NCBI GenBank assembly: GCA_012799365.1
Contig: JAAZLJ010000060.1
Location: forward strand, 1 to 39,078
Direction of reading: 5' to 3'
DNA from: Syntrophomonadaceae bacterium
GTDB taxonomy: Bacteria > Bacillota > Syntrophomonadia > Syntrophomonadales > Syntrophothermaceae
DNA: 39,078 nt
Shown: one piece after another, positions 16,005-23,410 of the stretch
How positions within the stretch are numbered: position 1 is the stretch's first letter
Layout: each line of letters starts with the position of its first letter
Program-made: the position numbers and the translations under genes
Notes under the pieces: generated by a model
The model's input: the letters and a program-made list of their open reading frames with translations, nothing else
Databases searched by the model: none
Told to the model about the DNA's origin: nothing

Positions 16005-16204
16005 AATGAGGGTGAAAGCTACCCGGGAATGCGGTACAGCCTGGTTGTTTCCAGGAATGATTTTTCTAATTGGGAGAAACGGGTTATGACCTCTTGCGGA
16101 AACCTATTTGGAGAATGCTATTACCGCTGCAAGTGGTTTGTCCGTCTACCCTGGGGGAGGCGGGGAGCTGCTGCGTAAACGTTTAAACGGGAGGGATTGA
16201 ATTA

Positions 16205-18469
16205 ATGCGCAGGAAAAATGTAAGGATAGCGGTCATACTTATCGCCTGCTTTTTGGCGAGCTTGCTGCCTTTGGCGGGTACACCAACCGCTGCTGCCAGT
16301 TCTAACCTCGATGACCTGGCGAGCAAGGCAGTGCAAAATATGTACGATCTATACCAGGATGGACAACATTCGGTTAATGGGGAATATGGGAATTTCAGTG
16401 CTTATGATGGTTGGGTGCTGCTCAAGGCGGGAGTGGACCTGGATGCATGGGTTTACGATGGTGTGAGTTTTAAGGCCAGTTTGTTGGGGCTAATCGATGC
16501 TACCGTTAGCAATGAAAGTACGGAGAACCAGTCGTCGGCCAAACGAGTGGCCGAGGAATACCTGGCAGCAGCCGGTTTGGGTGAGGCGGCGCGGGCTGAA
16601 AAACTGCTCGGTATACTGCAGGCAAGACAGCAGAACAGTGGAGACGGTTCGTTTGATAGCAATCCTTTCAGCGATATTGCTGCTCTTGAGCTGCTGGGGC
16701 GGGCCGGGGCCGTAGGAGAACTGGATACGGATAAGGCCGTGGAATACTTGCTGCAGCAGCAGGACCAGTCCGGGGCCTGGACGGGAGAATGGCAGGATGT
16801 TATGACCACGGCTCAGGGGATAAGGGCTTTGAAATATCTCCAGCCGCGGGCCGGGCAGCGGGCGGCTGAGATGGAAGATGCCATAAACAAAGGTTGTGAG
16901 TGGCTGCAGGGTCAGCAGAGAGATGATGGAGGTATACAGGATGATGCGGGTTGGGACGATCCGACGGTAGATACGGCGGAGGCCATCTGTACTCTGGTTT
17001 TGCGGGGGATTGACCCTGCTGCCTGGGTAAGCTCGCAGGATAAGAGCCTGGTAGACTATCTTCAGGAAGAGACCCTCAACCCCGACGGTAGTTTCGGCAT
17101 GGGGAATCTGGCTGATAATACCTGGGTGCTGAATACCTGTTTACAATTGACCTGGGGGACTGTTCCGCAGCTAAGAGTGGTACCGACTGAGGTTAACATT
17201 TCAACAGCCGGGACCGAGCGATTGACCGCCGAGATTCATAGAGAGGGTCAGAACAAAAAGGTTACTGCGGTTCTGTGGTCAACGGCTGACCGCAAGATCG
17301 CTAAAATTGACCAGGCTGGCGTGTTAACCGGGGTGGCGGAAGGAAATACGGTGGTAACCGCCGTTTATCAGGAACTGGTCGGTTCGGCCCGGGTGTGGGT
17401 GAGAGGAACTGGGGGCTCCGGTGACACCTGGGAGGAGCCTCAGACGATAACAGTTAATATGGCCGTGCTGGGCAAAAACGGTCAGCTGCTGTTTGGTCCC
17501 GGTTCGGTCAATCTTTCCAAGGATTCCGAGTTCGGTCTGACGGCGATGGGGGCATTGGCCGCGACTGGTTTGAGGTGGGAGTTTTCTCCCAAATATGAAG
17601 GGTTTATCGTAGCTATTGCTGGTGAAGCTAATGAAGGTATGAATGGCTGGTGTTACAAGGTGAATGGTATGCTGCCGGCGGTTGGAGTCTGTGACCAGCC
17701 CGTAGGGGACGATGATGAGATCATCTTCTGGTACAGTGTGGATTCGCAATCAACCGGTCCGAACTGGTCAGATATAATGAGTGGTAATCCGGGTTCAGCA
17801 GGTAAAGAGCCTGAAGACCAGGCAGCTAAAGAAGTGGTACCACCGGAAGAGCTGTCCGTACCAGATCAGGAGGGAGAGGTAGTTCCAGCCCCAGAAGTAA
17901 TTGTGACTCTGGATTTAGGGAATATGGTCTGGGCCCGGGAAGCCATCGCCGTCTTGATTCAGAAGGGAGTTATAACCACCGAAGTAGACCAAAAATATCT
18001 GCAGCAGTCGATAACCAGGGGAGAATTCGTGGTGCAGGTGGTGAGGGCTTTAGGGTTAAAGACCGATGAGAACCTGAGCTGGGAGTTCAGTGATATTCCT
18101 TCTACGGATCCGTTGGCCGGTGCGGTAGCTTGTGCTTGCTATAATGGTTTATTTAGTGGGTATCCGGATGGAACTTTCCAGCCCCAGGCTCCCATAAGTA
18201 GAAACGAAATAGCGGTGGTTTTTAAACGGATGATGCGGCCATCAGCCGTCGGTGCAGACATATCTTCCCCCATCAAGGATCTCGAGGCGGTACCTGCCTG
18301 GGCGCGTGAGGCGGTGGAATATGTGGTGGCTGAAGGGTTGATTCAGGGCTATGAGGATCGGACTTTCCGGGGAGAACAGATGCTTACTCGGGCGGAAGCA
18401 GCGGTAATTCTTCATCGACATCTGGTGCAAACCGAGTCAGTTCTTGAGCGGCATGGACAGGCTCAGTGA
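16205..18469 (+). CDS. SLH-anchored, intrinsic-factor-like surface protein (barrel + Ig + DUF4430 + SLH)
   Basis: This 754-residue secreted protein has a signal peptide ending near residue 31 (TAAASS). Residues about 35-315 carry squalene-cyclase/prenyltransferase-type repeats (KAVEYLLQQQDQSGAW, CEWLQGQQRDDGGIQDD, NPDGSFGMGNLADNTWV) that form an alpha/alpha barrel. An Ig-like BIG2 domain follows (about 320-400), then DUF4430 (about 412-512, with GWCYKVNGMLP and DEIIFWYS). After an acidic, Pro-rich linker come three SLH motifs (about 572-742) for cell-wall anchoring. Barrel plus DUF4430 is the fold plan of intrinsic factor and transcobalamin, and the gene follows a cobalamin riboswitch. Function inferred: capture of B12 or related corrinoids at the cell surface. 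GGGAGGGA precedes the ATG. Confidence 0.85.
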   Translation: MRRKNVRIAVILIACFLASLLPLAGTPTAAASSNLDDLASKAVQNMYDLYQDGQHSVNGEYGNFSAYDGWVLLKAGVDLDAWVYDGVSFKASLLGLIDATVSNESTENQSSAKRVAEEYLAAAGLGEAARAEKLLGILQARQQNSGDGSFDSNPFSDIAALELLGRAGAVGELDTDKAVEYLLQQQDQSGAWTGEWQDVMTTAQGIRALKYLQPRAGQRAAEMEDAINKGCEWLQGQQRDDGGIQDDAGWDDPTVDTAEAICTLVLRGIDPAAWVSSQDKSLVDYLQEETLNPDGSFGMGNLADNTWVLNTCLQLTWGTVPQLRVVPTEVNISTAGTERLTAEIHREGQNKKVTAVLWSTADRKIAKIDQAGVLTGVAEGNTVVTAVYQELVGSARVWVRGTGGSGDTWEEPQTITVNMAVLGKNGQLLFGPGSVNLSKDSEFGLTAMGALAATGLRWEFSPKYEGFIVAIAGEANEGMNGWCYKVNGMLPAVGVCDQPVGDDDEIIFWYSVDSQSTGPNWSDIMSGNPGSAGKEPEDQAAKEVVPPEELSVPDQEGEVVPAPEVIVTLDLGNMVWAREAIAVLIQKGVITTEVDQKYLQQSITRGEFVVQVVRALGLKTDENLSWEFSDIPSTDPLAGAVACACYNGLFSGYPDGTFQPQAPISRNEIAVVFKRMMRPSAVGADISSPIKDLEAVPAWAREAVEYVVAEGLIQGYEDRTFRGEQMLTRAEAAVILHRHLVQTESVLERHGQAQ

Positions 18470-18497
18470 TAAACTTGCCCAAAAATAATTAAAAAGA

Positions 18498-18681
18498 CTG
18501 CATATTTGTGGAGTGTGGTTAACCCGCTTGCACCCCGACTTGTCGACTGCAGTACATGAATTTACGCTGAGTTCTAACCCCGTAGCGAAGGCTTCAGCCT
18601 TCGCAGGAACTGCGGTAAGAGAATAGCTTCTGCTTAACTGCAGCGGAAGTTCAGCTTCCGCGGGGAAGCTGAAGCCTCCCC
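18498..18681. repeat. Composite intergenic repeat, copy B (module 2 plus hairpins)
   Basis: Module 2 (GGAGTGTGGTTAACCCGC ... CGACTTGTCGACTGCAGT) is followed by ACGCTGAGTTCTAACCCCGTAG and three hairpins: GCGAAGGCT/AGCCTTCGC (18585-18604), GCGGAAG/CTTCCGC (18643-18661) and GGGGAAGCT/AGCCTCCCC (18662-18681). All share a CTTCAG- or CTGAAG-type apex. The same order occurs inverted at 25692-25925. It sits in the 407-base gap inside the cobalamin locus. The rest of that gap, 18682-18792, shows only a GCCGGC inverted pair. Confidence 0.8.
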
Positions 18682-18792
18682 TACTGCCGGCTCGCTTCGG
18701 GCAGCAGTCTGCGGTGCAAGCCGGCACTTATTTATAGCCCGTACTTCGCCGGGTTACCGCACCTCAAGATAGAGTTATTTATATTTTTTAGT

Positions 18793-18850
18793 GTTATCTG
18801 CGTTATTCTGCGTCAAATAATTAAAAGAAGTCAGCGTTAATCTGCGTCAT
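18793..18850. repeat. Short-period repeat, inverted orientation
   Basis: TTATCTGCGTTATTCTGCGTC and TCAGCGTTAATCTGCGTCA are the reverse-strand form of the GATG/ACGC words at 9974-10026 and 25622-25653. As at 25622, it adjoins a composite repeat copy. It ends about 10 bases before the ribosome site of the next gene. Confidence 0.6.
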
Positions 18851-18876
18851 TTTATGATTACTGAAGGAGGCAGCTT

Positions 18877-20082
18877 ATGAGGAGGAAACGACTGGTCTGT
18901 TGGCTGGTTATCATAGTTTTTTTGGCAGCCGTATGCGGCTGCAGCGGAGGGGGAGTTGACCAAAGGGCTGCATACAAAGGGTCTGCCAATAGGGGACCTG
19001 GTGTTTCGGCTTCCGGTCAAGATTCTGATGTTCCTGACAGGGAGGAGGGAGACCCAAAGCCAGAGGTTAGTCCGGAGTCGGTACCGTCTGCAGAAAATAA
19101 GGCAGTTAAGACCAAGGGGGAGAGCAGTAAGAATAAGGAGGGCAGCCCGGCACCGGTAAAGGAAGAGTCTGCGGGCAATCAACCAGACCGGGTGACCCTC
19201 CTGGTAACGCAAAACTATGGCCAACGGATATTATTCGACCAGAAGGTGAAACTGGACTGCCAGGCCACGGTTATGGATATCATGCAGTCTCACCTGCAGG
19301 TGGAAAGCGGACCTGGCGGTTATGTCAATGCCATCAATGGGGTAAAAGCTGGTGAAGGCAAAACGGGCGGAAGGTCGGATTGGATGTACTATATCAACGG
19401 AATATGTGCTAACGTAGGGGCTGCAAGCTGCCAGCTGCAGAAGGGGGACGTGGTCTGGTGGGACTACCATCCCTGGCGGTTTGGGGGAGTGGTAACTTCA
19501 GCGGTTATCGGGTGTTATCCAGAGCCGTTTGTCCAGGGGTACCAGGGAAAAGTGGGAACCACTACTATTGCTGCCGCCGCCGGAGCCATGGATCTGGCCA
19601 GGACTCTGGAAAAAAGCCTGCGGACCCGGGGGGTACAGTCCACCAGTGTTAAAGAAATCGAGGCCAGCGGGTGGAAAAACCGGAGTGGGCCGACATTGGT
19701 GCTGGGTGAGTGGGAAGATCTGAAGTCGATCCGGGAACTGGAGAAGCTCAATCAGGCGGGGGGAAAGAGCGGTCTCTGTGTTCATTTTAATGACTCTCTG
19801 GAACTACTGGATTACCAAGGAAAGGTGCAGCAGACGGTTACGGGTAGCGCTGGTATCATAGCTGCTGCCGCGGCAGGGATGGGAGATGGTGCTCCTTTGT
19901 GGCTGGTGGTGGGAACTGACCGTCAGGGACTGGAACAGGCGGTCGGACTGCTGGTTAATGATCCGCAGCAAATCAGGGGATGCTGCAGTGCTGCTCTGGT
20001 TTCGGGGCGGGTTATAAAACTACCCCTATTAAAGAAGGAAGCAAGCAAGCAATGCTCTCTTACCGCGAAAAAGACAGCTTAA
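18877..20082 (+). CDS. DUF4430 lipoprotein of the cobalamin uptake locus
   Basis: A 401-residue lipoprotein: MRRKR, a hydrophobic core, then AVCGC as lipobox. A low-complexity charged linker (about 25-100) is followed by a DUF4430 domain at about 104-201, with WMYYINGICANVGA, KGDVVWWDYHPW and NAINGVKAGEG. Residues about 205-401 form a second domain I do not recognise, containing AGAMDLARTLEKSLRTRGV and PLWLVVGTDRQGLEQAVGLL. DUF4430 is related to the C-terminal domain of transcobalamin. The ATG has GGAGG upstream, and the EcfT gene overlaps its 3' end by 31 bases. Inferred role: membrane-tethered corrinoid receiver between the SLH protein and the ECF transporter. Confidence 0.82.
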   Translation: MRRKRLVCWLVIIVFLAAVCGCSGGGVDQRAAYKGSANRGPGVSASGQDSDVPDREEGDPKPEVSPESVPSAENKAVKTKGESSKNKEGSPAPVKEESAGNQPDRVTLLVTQNYGQRILFDQKVKLDCQATVMDIMQSHLQVESGPGGYVNAINGVKAGEGKTGGRSDWMYYINGICANVGAASCQLQKGDVVWWDYHPWRFGGVVTSAVIGCYPEPFVQGYQGKVGTTTIAAAAGAMDLARTLEKSLRTRGVQSTSVKEIEASGWKNRSGPTLVLGEWEDLKSIRELEKLNQAGGKSGLCVHFNDSLELLDYQGKVQQTVTGSAGIIAAAAAGMGDGAPLWLVVGTDRQGLEQAVGLLVNDPQQIRGCCSAALVSGRVIKLPLLKKEASKQCSLTAKKTA

Positions 20083-20963
20083 TTCACCGCCTGCATCCTG
20101 CGGTGGTCGTGGCGCTGGCGGCGAGTATCTTCATTTTATCCCTGGTGTTTTCCCACCTTCTTTATTTGTTGGGATTGCTGCTGGCAGTGGGAGCGGTTAT
20201 CGCTGCCGCTGGGATCCTGGCAGAATGGGGAAGTTACCTGAAGTTCAGTATTCCACTGGTTCTACTAATTATGTTGGTAAATGGACTTTTGGTTCAAATG
20301 GGAGATACAGTGCTGGTGGCAGCTGCCCTGCCGGGGTTGGGTACAGTGAAGATTACACTGGAAGCTCTGACCTACGGGGCGGGGATGGGGCTGCGGCTGC
20401 TGGTAGTTATAAGTGCTTTTGCCCTGTACACTCATGCGGTACACCCCGATAAAATGCTGGGATTACTGGGCGGCAGAGGGAGCAAGTCAATACTGGCAGC
20501 CACCCTGGCTACCCGGCTTTTCCCTTTGATAATAGAGGATTTTCGTCGGATAACCGAGGTACAGCGCTGCCGGGGAGTACGGTTCCAGGAGGGAAATTGG
20601 CGGGAACGGGTGCGCAAATGGGTACCGGTGGCGGGGGTACTTCTGACTTCCAGTCTGGAACAGTCCCTGCGGCTGGCCGCGGCCATGTATGTCCGGGGTT
20701 ATGGGAGCGGACCCCGGAGCCGTTATCATCGAGAGCTGTTCCGGCCCCGTGACTACCTGGTACTTCTGGCCACCACGGGCGGATTGGCAGCCGGTATCTG
20801 GGCTGCTTTACAGGGTTGGTCGAGCTATACTTACTATCCGCGATTGGTGGGATTCAGGCCGGAGGAAATCAAAATGGCATCGGTGGTTACGCTGGCTCTG
20901 GCACTGCCGGCGATTCTCAGTTGGGGGTGGAAGAAGTGGCCGTGCTTGAGATCCAAGATCTAA
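20052..20963 (+). CDS. ecfT: ECF transporter T component
   Basis: A 303-residue membrane protein with about five to six helices and the EcfT pattern: YREKDSLIHRLHPAVVVALA at the N-terminus, EVQRCRGVRF in the coupling region, and AAAMYVRGYGSG with the Ala-Arg-Gly-type signature that contacts the ATPases. ATG 20052 lies inside the lipoprotein gene and has AAGGAAG upstream; a longer frame from 19980 lacks support. The protein is the transmembrane scaffold that joins the S component to the fused ATPases encoded next. Overlaps on both sides imply a tightly coupled operon. Confidence 0.88.
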   Translation: MLSYREKDSLIHRLHPAVVVALAASIFILSLVFSHLLYLLGLLLAVGAVIAAAGILAEWGSYLKFSIPLVLLIMLVNGLLVQMGDTVLVAAALPGLGTVKITLEALTYGAGMGLRLLVVISAFALYTHAVHPDKMLGLLGGRGSKSILAATLATRLFPLIIEDFRRITEVQRCRGVRFQEGNWRERVRKWVPVAGVLLTSSLEQSLRLAAAMYVRGYGSGPRSRYHRELFRPRDYLVLLATTGGLAAGIWAALQGWSSYTYYPRLVGFRPEEIKMASVVTLALALPAILSWGWKKWPCLRSKI

Positions 20964-22621
20964 CCTATTACTATCCTGGGGCCAGGCGGTCGGCTTTGCA
21001 CCACATTAACCTAACTATTCCCCCGGGACAATTTGTGCTGGTGGTAGGAGGTTCGGGCAGCGGCAAGTCCAGCCTGCTCAGGGCTATTTCCCGCTTGATT
21101 CCTGATTTTTATGGTGGAGCCTATAAGGGACGGATATACCTGGGTGGTATGGAATTGAGGGAGTTGAAACATCGGGACCTGGTTGAGCAGGTGGGACTGG
21201 TTTTTCAGGATCCGGAAAGCCAGATGATCACGACCAGTGTAGAAGGTGAGGTGGCCTTTGGGTTAGAAAACCTGGGGCTTTCCAACCACTTGATGAAAAG
21301 ACGGGTGATGGAGGCGACCAGTGCTTTGCGGCTGACCGGCTGTCGGCATCGTTTTATCCCGGAATTATCCGGTGGGGAGAAACAGAAAGTGGCTCTGGCT
21401 TCCATCCTGGCCATGCAGCCGGAGATTGTACTGCTGGACGAGCCTACTTCCCAGCTGGACCCGGTGGCGGGGGAGGACATACTGGCCCTGCTCCGGCGGC
21501 TAAACGAGGAGAACGGCATCACCGTGGTATTGATTGAACAGCGCTTGGAAAGGTGTTTTCATCTGGCGGATCGGGTATTGGTGATGGAGGAGGGGCGTAT
21601 CGTCTTTGACCACGATTCTCCCGGGGCCATCGCCAGCTGGGCGGTGGAAAATGGAACCCCCTTTGTACCGCCGTTGGTCAAACTGTTTGCTGGGGTGGGG
21701 TATATTCAAGCACCGGTTACCGTAAAAGAGGGGCGGGAAATTCTGCGGCGCTGCGGTCAGCCAGATTTAAGTGCAGTAAAGAAGGTGGAACCTGCTTCCT
21801 GCGGGAAGCCAGCGGTCCGGGAAGGGAACGGTGAGCAGCCCCTGGTGGATATAGAGGGCCTCTGGTTTACTTATCCTAATGGAGAAGAGGCCTTGAAAAA
21901 CATAAACCTCCGTATTAATCCCGGCGACTTTATCGTGCTTATGGGTGATACCGGGGCCGGGAAAACCACGCTTATAAAGACCATTAATGGTCTTTTGAGG
22001 CCCGGTCGAGGTCGGGTAAAGTTCCGGGGGCAGGATATCAGACAGTTGATGGTGGAAGACCTGGCTTCCACCATCGGTTACCTGTCACAAAACCCTGGCG
22101 ACTACTTGTTTTTACCGACGGTTAGAGAAGAATTAGCCTTTACCCTCGGGAACCTGGGATTACCGGATAACGGCATCGTGGACACCGTTTTAGATAGACT
22201 GCAGCTTACCGCTTGTGCTGATGCCAATCCCCGGGATCTGAGTACCGGCGAACGCCAGCGGGTGGCGTTAGCTTCTATTCTGGTGGGCAGACCTCGTTTG
22301 CTGCTTTTGGATGAGCCTACCCGGGGACTGGACTACGAATTAAAGCAGGTTTTGGGGGAAATTCTGCAAGAGCTGCAGGCGGAGGATACTGCGGTTGCAG
22401 TGGTTACTCACGATGTGGAATTTGCGGCCGAATATGCGGAGGATGTGGTGCTGATGGCCGACGGAGCCATCATTGCTCGGGGCAGCAAGTATGAGATGTT
22501 GACCGGCTCTACCTTCTATTCTCCCCAGGTGAACAAGCTTTTTAATGGCATTGCTGACCAGGTGGTTACTCTGGCCGAGGGGAAAATGGTGTTAGATGAA
22601 GTGATGAATAATGAGAAATAA
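20936..22621 (+). CDS. Fused double ECF ATPase (A-A' component)
   Basis: This 561-residue protein contains two complete ABC ATPase domains. Domain 1 has GGSGSGKSS near residue 36, LSGGEKQKVALAS, and LLDEPTSQLDP. Domain 2 has GDTGAGKTT near 335, LSTGERQRVALAS, and LLDEPTRGLD. The linker, about 270-300, contains VKEGREILRRCGQP. Most Firmicutes encode EcfA1 and EcfA2 separately; a fused pair points to a dedicated transporter. Start GTG 20936 follows GGGGGTGG and lies within the ecfT reading frame; GTG 20942 is possible. The longer frame from 20816 has no ribosome site and would overlap ecfT by 148 bases. Confidence 0.9.
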   Translation: MAVLEIQDLTYYYPGARRSALHHINLTIPPGQFVLVVGGSGSGKSSLLRAISRLIPDFYGGAYKGRIYLGGMELRELKHRDLVEQVGLVFQDPESQMITTSVEGEVAFGLENLGLSNHLMKRRVMEATSALRLTGCRHRFIPELSGGEKQKVALASILAMQPEIVLLDEPTSQLDPVAGEDILALLRRLNEENGITVVLIEQRLERCFHLADRVLVMEEGRIVFDHDSPGAIASWAVENGTPFVPPLVKLFAGVGYIQAPVTVKEGREILRRCGQPDLSAVKKVEPASCGKPAVREGNGEQPLVDIEGLWFTYPNGEEALKNINLRINPGDFIVLMGDTGAGKTTLIKTINGLLRPGRGRVKFRGQDIRQLMVEDLASTIGYLSQNPGDYLFLPTVREELAFTLGNLGLPDNGIVDTVLDRLQLTACADANPRDLSTGERQRVALASILVGRPRLLLLDEPTRGLDYELKQVLGEILQELQAEDTAVAVVTHDVEFAAEYAEDVVLMADGAIIARGSKYEMLTGSTFYSPQVNKLFNGIADQVVTLAEGKMVLDEVMNNEK

Positions 22622-23342
22622 GCATTTGATATGGGTAATTATTTTATTGGCTATGGTATTGGCCCTCAGCTTGCTGCCGGGAAGTCCCTTATCCAGCGTT
22701 AACTGGGGTTTATTTTCTTTGGTCATCGCTGGCCTGGTGGTGTTGATGCTGCTCTGGCGTTTTGAGCACAGTCAGGCGGCTGCCAAAGAGGTGGCCTTGG
22801 TCGCTACCATGGCGGCGATAGCAGCCATTTTTAGGGTTCCCTTTGTTTTCATAGGAGGACTGCAGCCCACGACTTTTATGGTCATGATTACCGGTTACGT
22901 TTTCGGAGCCCAGACCGGGTTTGTTGTGGGGGCACTGGCGGCTCTGGTCTCCAACTTCTTTCTGGGACAGGGACCCTGGACACCCTGGCAGATGCTGGGT
23001 TGGGGGTTGTGTGGGGTTCTCGCTGCCATCTTACCGGGACGGCCTGGCAGTTTTAAACGGGTACCTTTCGCTTTACTGGCCGGTTTATGCGGTTATCTGT
23101 TTGGCTGGCTCATGAACCTCTGGCACTGGCTGGGGTTTGTGTATCCTTTGAGTATTCATACCTTCCTGGCGGTTTACGCAGCCAGTTTTCCTTTCGATAC
23201 TCTTCATGCCCTGGGGAATGTCGTCTTCTCCCTGCTGTTTGGACGCCCTTTTTTCCACATTCTAAGCCGTTTTCATAATAATCTGGTACCTGGTATCCTG
23301 ATTGATGATGACCATGAATCTTCACATAATTCTCCCAAATAA
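22611..23342 (+). CDS. cbrT: ECF transporter S component, CbrT-like (cobalamin)
   Basis: A 243-residue membrane protein with an extra hydrophobic N-terminal hairpin (about 8-48) and then the six-helix S-component core. Characteristic stretches are ATMAAIAAIFRVPFVFIGG, QPTTFMVMITGYVFGAQTG and FFLGQGPWTPWQMLGWG, which resemble S components assigned to cobalamin by riboswitch context. The ATG overlaps the ATPase gene by 11 bases. Together with the T and A-A' genes it makes a complete group I ECF transporter. Cobalamin as substrate follows from the upstream riboswitch and the DUF4430 proteins; the symbol denotes that inferred role. Confidence 0.82.
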   Translation: MRNKHLIWVIILLAMVLALSLLPGSPLSSVNWGLFSLVIAGLVVLMLLWRFEHSQAAAKEVALVATMAAIAAIFRVPFVFIGGLQPTTFMVMITGYVFGAQTGFVVGALAALVSNFFLGQGPWTPWQMLGWGLCGVLAAILPGRPGSFKRVPFALLAGLCGYLFGWLMNLWHWLGFVYPLSIHTFLAVYAASFPFDTLHALGNVVFSLLFGRPFFHILSRFHNNLVPGILIDDDHESSHNSPK

Positions 23343-23410
23343 GATGGTTGGGTTGTAAGGTTTTACCGTTAGCTGCGTAACTTATATAAAGAACCGGAGG
23401 AGGGAATACA

